Source: Daejeonella sp. (GTDB lineage: Bacteria > Bacteroidota > Bacteroidia > Sphingobacteriales > Sphingobacteriaceae). Taken from it: DNA of 64,000 nt. The DNA is taken from NCBI RefSeq assembly GCF_017495225.1, contig NZ_JAFEIG010000004.1, forward strand, positions 1-64,000, in the 5' to 3' direction. Within the stretch, counting starts at the first letter, position 1. The number at the start of each line of letters is the position of its first letter. Under the pieces are notes generated by a model. That model was not told where the DNA came from, made no database searches, and saw only the letters and a list, made by a program, of their open reading frames with translations. The translations under genes and the position numbers were made by a program. Positions 52,708 to 61,197 of the stretch are shown piece by piece.

Positions 52708-53046
52708 ATGACACCAGCAGAAATAAATAAAAAATGGAAAGAACTTCAGGAAAGAATCGCTAAAGATTTTGATTCAGAACTTCCCGACATGAAAGTGATG
52801 CTTTTTTTAATTGGTGTTCAGGAACTCGGAAAAGGGCCTTTAAAGTTTAGTAAACGCCAAAAAGAAGAATTAATGCATATCGCGAATTGCAGAATTTTTA
52901 GTGAATTGGGCTTTTATGAGCTTGAAGGCATCGATCAGGACGGTTGGCCGCATTGGAAAATAGTGAAAAAGATTCCAGCCTATACTCTTTTAGAACAAGA
53001 GATGATTATGCGATCTTTAATAATAAGCTATTTTGAAAATCTATAA
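52708..53046 (+). CDS. Conserved hypothetical protein
   Basis: A 112-residue soluble, mostly helical protein (INKKWKELQERIAKDF, SKRQKEELMHIANCRIF, LLEQEMIMRSLIISYF) with a central EGIDQDGWPHWKIVKKIP segment. I do not recognise a named family. It begins a same-strand run with a cyclophilin and xth (gaps 12 and 5 bp), so it is expressed with them. A GACTTTTG sequence, one mismatch from the -7 consensus, ends four bases before its ATG. Confidence 0.72.
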   Translation: MTPAEINKKWKELQERIAKDFDSELPDMKVMLFLIGVQELGKGPLKFSKRQKEELMHIANCRIFSELGFYELEGIDQDGWPHWKIVKKIPAYTLLEQEMIMRSLIISYFENL

Positions 53047-53058
53047 ATAATTTAAACA

Positions 53059-53760
53059 ATGAAAAAATACCTATTAATAATTCTATTTCTTTCTGTTAGC
53101 ACTGCTTTCGCAAAACCTAAACATCATTTTGTACGAATTAAAACCAATAAGGGTGAATGCATTATTATGCTTTACAATCAAACCCCAAAGCACCGTGATA
53201 ACTTTTTAAAACTTACAAAAGAAGGCTTTTATAATGGTACTTTATTTCATAGAGTTATTCAAGAGTTTATGATTCAAGGTGGCGACCCAAATTCTAAAAC
53301 CGCAAGTCCTGGTCAGGCATTGGGTTCTGGCGATTTAGGCTACCGCGTACCAGCCGAATTTAGAGATAGTTTATTTCATAAAAAGGGAGTATTGGCTTCT
53401 GCAAATGATGGTAATCCAGAAAAAGCATCTAGCGCAAGCCAGTTTTATATTGTTCAGGGTAAAAAGTGGACAGACGATAGCCTTGACGAACTCAGAAAAA
53501 AAAGAATGAATAACCGGGTAATTCCTGAATCACATCGCAAGGTTTATAAAGAAATTGGAGGCAGTCCTCACCTCGATCAAGGCTATACCGTTTATGGTGA
53601 AGTTGTAATGGGACTAGAAATGGTTGATCTTATTGCTGCTGTGCAAAAATCTGCTACTAATAGACCCTTAGAGGATATAAAAATGGAGGTCAGCATCCTT
53701 AAAAATAAAGAGGCTAAGAAAATTGAGAAAAAACTAGGCTTAAAAAATAATACTCTTTAG
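53059..53760 (+). CDS. Cyclophilin-type peptidyl-prolyl isomerase, exported
   Basis: A 233-residue PPIase with a signal peptide (YLLIILFLSVSTAFA). The cyclophilin core has FVRIKTNKGECIIMLYNQTPKHRDNF, FHRVIQEFMIQGGDP with the catalytic Arg region, and SSASQFYIVQGK. An insertion (about 135-175, DSLDELRKKRMNNRVIPESH) and a Lys-rich tail are usual in the Bacteroidota form. It folds proteins in the periplasm. It is in an operon with a hypothetical gene and xth. Confidence 0.93.
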   Translation: MKKYLLIILFLSVSTAFAKPKHHFVRIKTNKGECIIMLYNQTPKHRDNFLKLTKEGFYNGTLFHRVIQEFMIQGGDPNSKTASPGQALGSGDLGYRVPAEFRDSLFHKKGVLASANDGNPEKASSASQFYIVQGKKWTDDSLDELRKKRMNNRVIPESHRKVYKEIGGSPHLDQGYTVYGEVVMGLEMVDLIAAVQKSATNRPLEDIKMEVSILKNKEAKKIEKKLGLKNNTL

Positions 53761-53765
53761 AATCT

Positions 53766-54533
53766 ATGAAAATAATCTCTTATAATGTAAACGGCATCCG
53801 AGCGGCGCTCAGCAAAAATTGGTTAGACTGGTTAAAAGCGGCCAACCCAGATGTGATTTGTTTACAAGAAATAAAAGCAACACCCGATCAAATTACTGAC
53901 TTGGTTTTACTTGAGCAATTAGGCTATGAACACTATTGGAATCCTGCCGAGAAAAAAGGTTATAGTGGGACAGCTATTTTTACCAAAATTAAACCTAAAC
54001 ATGTAGAGTACACATCAGGAATGGATGATTATGACCGTGAAGGACGAATTATTCGAGCTGATTTTGATGGAGTATCCGTAATGAGTACCTATTTTCCTTC
54101 TGGATCAAGTGGTGATGAGCGTCAAGCATTTAAATATCGCTTTTTAGACGATTTTCAAGAATATGCCGATAAATTAAAGCTTGAATTCCCCAATCTGGTA
54201 ATCTCTGGTGATTATAATATTTGTCATAGGCCGATTGATATCCATAATCCGAAATCGAATGCTAATTCGTCTGGCTTCTTGCCTGAAGAAAGAGAATGGA
54301 TGGAAAATTTCATAAAAAGTGGTTATATCGATTCCTTTAGACATTTTAATGCCGAACCACATAATTATACTTGGTGGAGCTACCGCGCAGGTGCACGAAA
54401 TAAAAACTTAGGCTGGAGAATCGATTATAATATGGTGTCGGAGGGACTTCAAAATAAGCTAAAGCGGGCAGCAATTTTACCTGAAGCTAAACATTCTGAT
54501 CATTGCCCAATATTGTTGGAGTTAGATTTATAA
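53766..54533 (+). CDS. xth: Exodeoxyribonuclease III
   Basis: A 255-residue AP endonuclease/3'-exonuclease of base-excision repair. Motifs: ISYNVNGIRAAL, CLQEIKA (metal Glu), SGDYNICH (Asp-x-Asn), WWSYRAGARNKNLGWRIDY and SDHCPI (catalytic Asp-His). Length is normal. Its stop codon directly abuts the stop of the convergent folate cyclo-ligase gene, with no terminator between them. Confidence 0.96.
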   Translation: MKIISYNVNGIRAALSKNWLDWLKAANPDVICLQEIKATPDQITDLVLLEQLGYEHYWNPAEKKGYSGTAIFTKIKPKHVEYTSGMDDYDREGRIIRADFDGVSVMSTYFPSGSSGDERQAFKYRFLDDFQEYADKLKLEFPNLVISGDYNICHRPIDIHNPKSNANSSGFLPEEREWMENFIKSGYIDSFRHFNAEPHNYTWWSYRAGARNKNLGWRIDYNMVSEGLQNKLKRAAILPEAKHSDHCPILLELDL

Positions 54534-55106
54534 TTAAAAACGCCAAATTTTATCCGGACAAATACAGAGGTCGAGTTTGGTATCAAACTCATTTAAATCG
54601 CTGATTTGATTTACGGGTTCAAAAAATGAAATTCCTGCTTTTTGAACATCTGAGCGACATTTACTTAAAAATCGATCATAAAAGCCCTTTCCATAACCGG
54701 CACGGTTCCCCTGCTTATCAAATGCTAGTAAGGGGACAAAAACTAAATCAATCTGATCATTTGCTAGTATTCTGCCATGAATTGGCTCCGGAATATCAAA
54801 TTTATTTCGGACTAAAACCGTGTGATCATGATCATAAAGAACATTTTCCATTTCAAAGGTTTCGAAATTTGTTCTTGGGATAACTATCTGTAATTGAGGG
54901 TAATTGTGTTTAAAATAATTAAGAATAGAGAAGGTATCAATTTCTTGATGCTTCTTGATAGGCAAAAAAATATGAACCACCTTGTATTTAGACCAATCAA
55001 ATGATTTTATTTGATCCAATAAATTATCCATCAAGATCCAATACTGAGACCTTGATAAGCCCTGTCTCTTTTCTAGAAATTGTTTTCGCAAAGAAGCTTT
55101 ATCCAC
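54534..55106 (-). CDS. 5-formyltetrahydrofolate cyclo-ligase
   Basis: A 190-residue ATP-dependent enzyme that turns 5-formyl-THF into 5,10-methenyl-THF. The signature GYGKGFYDRFL (about residues 138-148) is clear, with KASLRKQFLEKRQ at the N-terminus and the folate-pocket DLVFVPLLAFDKQGNRAGYG. It is on the minus strand and its end abuts xth, so the two transcripts probably overlap at the 3' side. Confidence 0.94.
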   Translation of the reverse strand: MDKASLRKQFLEKRQGLSRSQYWILMDNLLDQIKSFDWSKYKVVHIFLPIKKHQEIDTFSILNYFKHNYPQLQIVIPRTNFETFEMENVLYDHDHTVLVRNKFDIPEPIHGRILANDQIDLVFVPLLAFDKQGNRAGYGKGFYDRFLSKCRSDVQKAGISFFEPVNQISDLNEFDTKLDLCICPDKIWRF

Positions 55107-55200
55107 GATTCTAATTTATGAAACTATATTAAAAATAATCGAGGAAATTATGATTTAAAAGAGATAATATCCTGAATTAAAAAAGCTTATAAAAAACAAA

Positions 55201-55226
55201 CGGCCTTTCCAATTCTGAAAAGGCCG
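55201..55226 (-). terminator. Rho-independent terminator after efp
   Basis: Stem CGGCCTTT/AAAGGCCG with a ten-base loop. On the minus strand it is followed by TTTGTTTTTTA. It ends the efp transcript. Confidence 0.88.
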
Positions 55227-55246
55227 TCATATTAAAAAAAACAAAA

Positions 55247-55807
55247 CTATTTTACTCTTTCAATATAGTCGCCAGTACGCGTATCTACTCTTACCTTATC
55301 TCCTTGATTAACAAATAAAGGAACACGGATTTCAATACCTGTTTCAACAGTTGCATTTTTCAATGCATTGGTAGAGGTATCACCCTTAACAGCAGGCTCG
55401 GTATATGTGATTTCTAATTCAACACTTGCAGGTGCTTGTGCCATAATTGGCTCATCACTTTCAAAAGAAACAATAACATTCATTCCTTCTTTCAAAAATC
55501 TAGCGGCAGATCCGAAAAGAGTTTTTTCAACGCTAAATTGCTCGAATGAAGTATTATCCATGATCACAAAATAATCACCCTCTTCATAAAGATATTGGTA
55601 ATCACTTGTCTCTACACGACAAATCTCTACTTGCTCATCAGTCCCCATTCTAGCCTCTACAATTTTTCCGCTACGAATATTACGCAATTTACCAATGTAA
55701 AATGCACCCCCTTTACCGGGTGTACGGTGAATAATTTCATCAACAGTCACTAATTCGCCGTTGTAACGTAAAATGTTTCCTGATTTAATTTCTGACGCTT
55801 TTGCCAT
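55247..55807 (-). CDS. efp: Translation elongation factor P
   Basis: A 186-residue EF-P that relieves ribosome stalling at polyproline. Domain I (about 1-65) has the tip loop HRTPGKGGAFYIGKLRN with the conserved Lys. Domains II/III include YEEGDYFVIMDN and the C-terminal signature NQGDKVRVDTRTGDYIERV. It has its own consensus promoter, so it can be expressed apart from the upstream lpx genes. Confidence 0.96.
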   Translation of the reverse strand: MAKASEIKSGNILRYNGELVTVDEIIHRTPGKGGAFYIGKLRNIRSGKIVEARMGTDEQVEICRVETSDYQYLYEEGDYFVIMDNTSFEQFSVEKTLFGSAARFLKEGMNVIVSFESDEPIMAQAPASVELEITYTEPAVKGDTSTNALKNATVETGIEIRVPLFVNQGDKVRVDTRTGDYIERVK

Positions 55808-55831
55808 GATTTATTGAATTATTTCGAGGTG

Positions 55832-55862
55832 CAAAGATACAGGCATTTTGTTAAATTTCCAA
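55832..55862 (-). promoter_or_regulatory. efp promoter (TTG-N20-TATCTTTG)
   Basis: On the minus strand -33 TTG (55860-55862), 20-base spacer and -7 TATCTTTG (55832-55839), 24 bases before the efp ATG. This is a textbook Bacteroidota promoter. Confidence 0.7.
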
Positions 55863-55903
55863 AGGAAAACGCTTGATGTTATGGAGTTTAGGTGCTAGAT
55901 AGG

Positions 55904-56521
55904 CTATTTATAATCGGCAAGATTTATCTTATGCCGACAAAAACTGTATTCTTGCTCTTGATTGGAGCAAATAATTACCAAACGATCTGCACATTGACTT
56001 GATGCTAGTTGCAGGTACCATTCTAGCCCTTGTTGATCTAAATTGGAGCTCGGTTCATCTAGCAATAATAATTCTGTATCTGAACAAAAGGCTAAGGCTA
56101 ATTTTACTCTTTGCTTCATGCCCGAGGAAAAATGTTTAAGAGCCTTAAATTCTGAATTTTTTAAACCAAGTAAGTTTATCAGACTTCGCTTATCAAATCC
56201 TTCTCGGTATTTCTTGAAGCGAAAGTGGAAATCAATGATTTCTGATAGAGTAAATTCTTCTATTAATTCTAAATAAGGGGCCGCCATGCTTTGATGGATA
56301 AAAACCTGATCCTGATCAAGTAATGTATCTCCCTGAAAATACTTTATGGTACCTTCAGAATTAGTAAGACTCCCAGATATAAGCTGCAATAATGTTGATT
56401 TTCCGGCACCATTGGCACCTAAAATGGCATAGGTTTGACCACTTATAAACTCATAATTCACATCCCTAAAAATCCATTCGCGATTAAATCGTCTACCGAT
56501 ATGCTCTAAGCTGATTTTCAT
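55904..56521 (-). CDS. ABC transporter ATP-binding protein
   Basis: A 205-residue ATPase: Walker A LGANGAGKSTLLQLI, signature FSSGMKQRVKLALAF, Walker B LLLLDEPSSNLD and the H-loop region near VIICSNQ (Gln/Asn in place of a clear His). No membrane partner is adjacent. It may serve a CcmA-like or other export function. It follows lpxA by 27 bp on the same strand and probably belongs to the same transcript. Confidence 0.88.
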   Translation of the reverse strand: MKISLEHIGRRFNREWIFRDVNYEFISGQTYAILGANGAGKSTLLQLISGSLTNSEGTIKYFQGDTLLDQDQVFIHQSMAAPYLELIEEFTLSEIIDFHFRFKKYREGFDKRSLINLLGLKNSEFKALKHFSSGMKQRVKLALAFCSDTELLLLDEPSSNLDQQGLEWYLQLASSQCADRLVIICSNQEQEYSFCRHKINLADYK

Positions 56522-56548
56522 ATGGAATGTAAATCCAAGGGTTTATTT

Positions 56549-57334
56549 TTAAGAATTACCAAAACCCTTCATAACACCTCTATTTGAATTACGGATAAAA
56601 TCAAGGATTTCATCACGTATTTCAGTAGGTTCACGCTCGGTCTCAATAATATCTAATGCCTTACTAACATTAAATTTCTTTAAGAAAATGGTACGGTAAA
56701 TATCTTGAATTTCATTAATCTGGTCAGAAGTAAATCCTCTACGACGTAATCCCACAGAATTAATTCCAACATAAGACAATGGTTCACGTCCAGCCTTAGT
56801 ATAAGGTGGAACATCCTTGCGGACTAATGAACCACCCGAAATTATAGAGTGAGCCCCAATAGATACAAATTGATGAACTGCCGAAGCCCCACCAATAAAA
56901 GCAAAATCTTGAACCTCAATGTGTCCGGCTAACTGAACCGAATTAGCAATAATTACATTATTACCAATAACACAATCATGCGCCACGTGCACATAAGCCA
57001 TTAACAAGCAGTTACTTCCAATAGTGGTAGTGTTTTTGTCAAGCGCCGTTCCACGGTTTAAAGTCACGCATTCGCGGATAATGGTATTATCACCGACAGT
57101 AACCGTTGATGGTTCGCCTTTATATTTTAAATCTTGTGGTGGAGCCGAAACAACCGCACCAGGAAAAATGCGGCAATTCTTGCCAATTCGGGCACCGTCC
57201 ATAATTGTAACATTGGATCCAATCCAAGTACCTTCACCAATTACAACGTCCTTGTAAATGGTAACAAATGGTTCAATAACTACAGTATCGGCTATTTTAG
57301 CCTGAGGATGTATATATGCTAAGGGTTGAATCAT
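56549..57334 (-). CDS. lpxA: UDP-N-acetylglucosamine acyltransferase
   Basis: A 261-residue left-handed beta-helix enzyme for the first step of lipid A synthesis. Hexapeptide repeats fill the first 190 residues, with the catalytic His in LMAYVHVAHDCVIGNNV and the GGASAVHQFVSIG segment. The helical C-terminus (SDQINEIQDIYRTIFLKKFN) is typical. Its start overlaps the lpxC/fabZ stop by four bases. Confidence 0.96.
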   Translation of the reverse strand: MIQPLAYIHPQAKIADTVVIEPFVTIYKDVVIGEGTWIGSNVTIMDGARIGKNCRIFPGAVVSAPPQDLKYKGEPSTVTVGDNTIIRECVTLNRGTALDKNTTTIGSNCLLMAYVHVAHDCVIGNNVIIANSVQLAGHIEVQDFAFIGGASAVHQFVSIGAHSIISGGSLVRKDVPPYTKAGREPLSYVGINSVGLRRRGFTSDQINEIQDIYRTIFLKKFNVSKALDIIETEREPTEIRDEILDFIRNSNRGVMKGFGNS

Positions 57335-58743
57335 ACGCTTTCTTCGGTTTCTTTTACTCTGATTATTTGGGCCATCATCTCTGCTTCAACCACAACTTTA
57401 TCTCCAACCATTCCCACTCCTCTCATCTGGCAAATACCTCTACGAATAGGTTCCATTAGGTCGCAACGGAAAACTATCGTATCGCCAGGTAAAACTTGAG
57501 CACGGAATCTAACCTTATCAATCTTTAAAAAGTAGGTGAGATAATTTTGTGGATCAGGAACAGTACTTAAGACCAATATTCCGCCGGTTTGTGCCATAGC
57601 TTCAATCTGGATTACTCCAGGTAAAACAGGCGCGCCAGGGAAATGACCTTTAAAGAACTCTTCGTTCATGGTGACATTTTTGACCCCAACAACATGCGAT
57701 TTTGAAAGTTCAAGGATTTTATCAATGAACAAAAATGGTTGTCTGTGAGGCAAAATATTCATGATCTGAACTACATCATATAGAGGTGTAGCGTTTGGAT
57801 CATAAACCTGAATGTTTTTTTTGGATTTTTCTTTCTTAATCTGCGCCTTAATTTTCTTTGCAAAGGCTACATTGGCGGCATGACCTGGTCTGGCAGCCAT
57901 AATATGACCCTTCAAAGGCACACCCACAAGGGCTAAATCGCCAATCATATCAAGCAGCTTATGACGGGCTGGCTCATTTTGATGACGAAGTTCAATATTA
58001 TTTAATATTCCTTCTCTAGCAACATCAATATCATCGCGGTTAAATAGTTTAGCCAGATTCTTCAACTCATCTTTACTAACCTGTTTATCAACAACTACTA
58101 TCGCATTGTTTAAGTCACCACCCTTAATCAAATCATGCTTTAATAACATCTCCAATTCATGAAGAAAACAAAAGGTACGGCATGAAGCAATTTCCTTTTT
58201 AAATTCTGAAAGTGTGGTTATAGCAGCATGCTGACTTCCCAAAACTGGCGAATTATAGTCGATCATGCAGGTAAATCGATAATCATCCAAAGGCATTGCT
58301 ACCATCTCAACCTTACGATCAGGCTCAGAATAGTGTATATTGGAAGGGATACTATAGTATTCACGATATGCTTCCTGATCCACAAATCCAGCTGTTTCAA
58401 GAGCTTCAACAAACATAATTGAACTACCATCCATGATTGGGATTTCTGGTCCGTCAAGCTCAATCATTATATTATCTACTTCTGTACCTACTAGACTAGC
58501 CAATACATGCTCCACTGTATGAACACTTGCACCGTTTTGAGTGATTGTTGTTCCTCTTGAAGTGTCTGTAACATTATCTACATCCGCATCAACAATGGGT
58601 GAACCGGGAAGATCGATACGCTTAAATTTATATCCATGATTCTCTGGAGCTGGTTTAAAGGTCATCGTAGCCGATTTTCCGGTATGTAAACCAACGCCAT
58701 TTACAGATATTTCAGATTTAATTGTTCTTTGTTTTACATTCAT
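57331..58743 (-). CDS. lpxC/fabZ: Bifunctional UDP-3-O-acyl-GlcNAc deacetylase / 3-hydroxyacyl-ACP dehydratase
   Basis: A 470-residue fusion typical of Bacteroidota. LpxC (about 1-310) has HTVEHVLASL (zinc His), GGDLNNAIVVVD and RHKLLDMIGDLAL (zinc His and Asp). FabZ (about 320-465) has LPHRQPFLFIDKI and the active-site FFKGHFPGAPVLPGVIQIEAMAQ. LpxC makes the committed lipid A step and FabZ supplies 3-hydroxyacyl chains to fatty-acid synthesis, so the two competing pathways are joined in one protein. Confidence 0.97.
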   Translation of the reverse strand: MNVKQRTIKSEISVNGVGLHTGKSATMTFKPAPENHGYKFKRIDLPGSPIVDADVDNVTDTSRGTTITQNGASVHTVEHVLASLVGTEVDNIMIELDGPEIPIMDGSSIMFVEALETAGFVDQEAYREYYSIPSNIHYSEPDRKVEMVAMPLDDYRFTCMIDYNSPVLGSQHAAITTLSEFKKEIASCRTFCFLHELEMLLKHDLIKGGDLNNAIVVVDKQVSKDELKNLAKLFNRDDIDVAREGILNNIELRHQNEPARHKLLDMIGDLALVGVPLKGHIMAARPGHAANVAFAKKIKAQIKKEKSKKNIQVYDPNATPLYDVVQIMNILPHRQPFLFIDKILELSKSHVVGVKNVTMNEEFFKGHFPGAPVLPGVIQIEAMAQTGGILVLSTVPDPQNYLTYFLKIDKVRFRAQVLPGDTIVFRCDLMEPIRRGICQMRGVGMVGDKVVVEAEMMAQIIRVKETEESV

Positions 58744-58771
58744 AGTATTGATTTGTTCAGGTTGAAACTGA

Positions 58772-59809
58772 TCATAACAAACGATTTTTTATAATGTTTT
58801 CGAGTTCTTCGATTCTTTTTTCCAAATCAGGTAATCGTCTGGTTACCACTTGTACTTTTAAAGATTCACGCAAAGGGCTCAAAGGAAAACCATTCCAACT
58901 TTGATTTTCTTCCTTTATGGTATTGTTCACCGCCGATTTTGCACCAATATTACTACCATTAGCTATACTAATATGGCCCACAATTCCAACCTGCCCACCA
59001 ATAATACAGTTTTCCCCAATCTTTGTACTACCGGATATTCCTGTTTGTGCAGCAATTACGGTATTTGCTCCAATTTCAACATTATGAGCAATTTGTATTA
59101 AGTTATCTAGTTTAACACCTTTTCGGATAATTGTAGATCCCATTGTAGCTCTATCAATGGTAGTATTTGATCCAATTTCAACATTGTCTTCAATTACAAC
59201 ATTTCCAATTTGGCTTACTTTTTTGTAAGCACCCTCTGGTCCTTTTACAAAGCCGAATCCATCGCCACCAATAATGGCACCAGAATGAATAATGACATTA
59301 TCGCCAATAGTGCAATTAAAATATACCTTCACTCCGGCATATAGGGTAACATTTTTACCTATTACTACATTATCTGCTAAATAGGTACTCGGATAGATTT
59401 TACTTCCATCACCAATGGTAACATTAGGACCGATATAGGCTAAAGCTCCAACAAAAACATCCTTGCCAATCTTTGCAGTTGGATGAATGAAACTCGGAGT
59501 CTCAATACCACTTTTCTTTGATTTTATTAGCTCATCATACTTTTCTAAAAGCACCGAAAATGCACTGTAGGCATTATTAACCTTAATTAAGGTAGCTTTT
59601 ATGGGCTGAGTAGGTGAAAAATCATTATTTACAATAATCACAGAAGCACCCGAAGTGTAAACATACTGTTCATATTTTGAGTTTGCTAAGAAGGATAAAG
59701 AACCTTCACCCGCCTCTTCAATCTTTGAAAGTTGATTCACTGTCACCTCAGGATTCCCTTCTACGGTTCCCTCAAGTAATATTCCAATCTGATGTGCAGT
59801 TAATCGCAT
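58772..59809 (-). CDS. lpxD: UDP-3-O-(3-hydroxyacyl)glucosamine N-acyltransferase
   Basis: A 345-residue LpxD. The N-terminal uridine-binding domain (1-100) has [14 protein letters not shown]. The beta-helix carries the catalytic His in [19 protein letters not shown] and [10 protein letters not shown]. The C-terminus is a helix ([15 protein letters not shown]). It adds the second acyl chain in lipid A synthesis. A complete promoter lies directly before its ATG, giving an expected start point at the ATG itself. Confidence 0.95.
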   Translation of the reverse strand: MRLTAHQIGILLEGTVEGNPEVTVNQLSKIEEAGEGSLSFLANSKYEQYVYTSGASVIIVNNDFSPTQPIKATLIKVNNAYSAFSVLLEKYDELIKSKKSGIETPSFIHPTAKIGKDVFVGALAYIGPNVTIGDGSKIYPSTYLADNVVIGKNVTLYAGVKVYFNCTIGDNVIIHSGAIIGGDGFGFVKGPEGAYKKVSQIGNVVIEDNVEIGSNTTIDRATMGSTIIRKGVKLDNLIQIAHNVEIGANTVIAAQTGISGSTKIGENCIIGGQVGIVGHISIANGSNIGAKSAVNNTIKEENQSWNGFPLSPLRESLKVQVVTRRLPDLEKRIEELENIIKNRLL

Positions 59810-59813
59810 GCTG

Positions 59814-59843
59814 CAAATTTATGTGTTATTAGTTAACGAACAA
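59814..59843 (-). promoter_or_regulatory. lpxD promoter (TTG-N19-TAAATTTG), leaderless layout
   Basis: Minus strand: -33 TTG (59841-59843, part of TTTG), 19-base spacer, -7 TAAATTTG (59814-59821) and ATG at 59809, four bases after the box. Transcription would begin at or next to the A of the ATG. Confidence 0.72.
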
Positions 59844-59867
59844 ATTTTGAGTTTAATTGCTTGTCTA

Positions 59868-61103
59868 TTATTTGACATTTTTCAACTCCTTTACATAACA
59901 TAGTATGTATTTTTGAACTGTTTTGGCCAAAGCCTCTAAGTTCGAATAATCTGAAGCACCGGCTATATCTTGAATAGAACCATCTTTCATCAATATTTTA
60001 ACACTTCCATCTCCCACACTATATGCCTTGTTTTTTATGGTATCAGTAAATACGAAATATGAGGTATCATCGTCAGAAATTTCATACTCATCAGTTACTT
60101 TGTCGGCCAAATTATTAATTCTCTCAATCGATGGAGGCTCATTACTTATCTCAACCTGATATAAATTTCTATCAATTAGGTGCGTACAAAGCGTTGATAG
60201 AATTAGATCTTCATCATTTACCCAAACCTTAATTGAGGTAAATATGTCATTATCGTCAAGTTTTGTAAAGCGCTCAATGTTTAGGGGATTATTTTTAAAA
60301 TCCTCCATGCTAATCGAATTCTTCAAGAAATATGAAAAACAAGGACTTGCAAAAAGGTTTCTGCCCTCATGGCTTAACTCTTTTGCTCTTTCCAGTATTT
60401 TAACAAGCATTTGCTCAGCAGCAATAACCGTTTTATGCAAATAAACTTGCCAGTACATTAAGCGGCGAGCAATTAAGAATTTCTCAATCGAGTAAATACC
60501 TTTTTCTTCTACAACTAACTGATCATCAACTACATCAAGCATTTTAATAATTCGGTCGAAGCTTATTACTCCTTCTGATACTCCCGTGAAAAAACTATCC
60601 CTGTTTAAATAATCCATTCGATCAAGGTCTAATTGACCCGAAACCAATTGGTATAAAAACTTTTTATGATAGCGATTATTGAAAATTTCAAGTGCTAATC
60701 CCAGCTTTCCATCAAACTCGTGGTTTAAATTATCCATCAATAAGGTGGAAATATGTTCGTGTGAAACGCCATCTACAATGGTATGTTCCAAGGCATGTGA
60801 AAATGGTCCGTGACCTATATCATGAAGTAAAATGGCAATAGTTACTGCTTGTTCTTCTTCAAAAGATATAGCTTGCCCCTTACTTTTTATAGTCTCTAAG
60901 GCAAGTCCCATTAAATGCATTGCACCCAATGCATGATGAAAACGTGTGTGAAGTGCCCCAGGATAAACTAAATGGGTCATTCCCAGCTGTTTTATATAAC
61001 GAAGTCGCTGAAAATATGGATGCTGAATGAGGTCAAACACCAATTCAGATGGAATGGTGATAAAACCGTAAACAGGGTCGTTTATAATTTTTTTCTTATT
61101 CAA
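59868..61103 (-). CDS. HD-domain phosphohydrolase (dGTPase/YdhJ-like)
   Basis: A 411-residue HD protein. It begins NKKKIINDPVYGFITIP, followed by HPYFQRLRYIKQLG, H in TRFHHALGAMHL, the HD pair ILLHDIGHGPFSHALEH and LDLDRMDYLNRDSFFTG. This order is that of the SAMHD1/dGTPase-like HD group, so hydrolysis of (d)NTPs or similar nucleotides is likely. The start is TTG (61103), as a stop is just upstream in frame. It leads the minus-strand chain to lpxD (gap 58 bp). Confidence 0.9.
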   Translation of the reverse strand: MNKKKIINDPVYGFITIPSELVFDLIQHPYFQRLRYIKQLGMTHLVYPGALHTRFHHALGAMHLMGLALETIKSKGQAISFEEEQAVTIAILLHDIGHGPFSHALEHTIVDGVSHEHISTLLMDNLNHEFDGKLGLALEIFNNRYHKKFLYQLVSGQLDLDRMDYLNRDSFFTGVSEGVISFDRIIKMLDVVDDQLVVEEKGIYSIEKFLIARRLMYWQVYLHKTVIAAEQMLVKILERAKELSHEGRNLFASPCFSYFLKNSISMEDFKNNPLNIERFTKLDDNDIFTSIKVWVNDEDLILSTLCTHLIDRNLYQVEISNEPPSIERINNLADKVTDEYEISDDDTSYFVFTDTIKNKAYSVGDGSVKILMKDGSIQDIAGASDYSNLEALAKTVQKYILCYVKELKNVK

Positions 61104-61197
61104 GTTTCAAACCTTATTTACAAAAATTGTTATTTTTAATGACAATTGAACGTTAAATTAATCTCAATGGTCTAATATTTGCTAATTTTACTGTGAA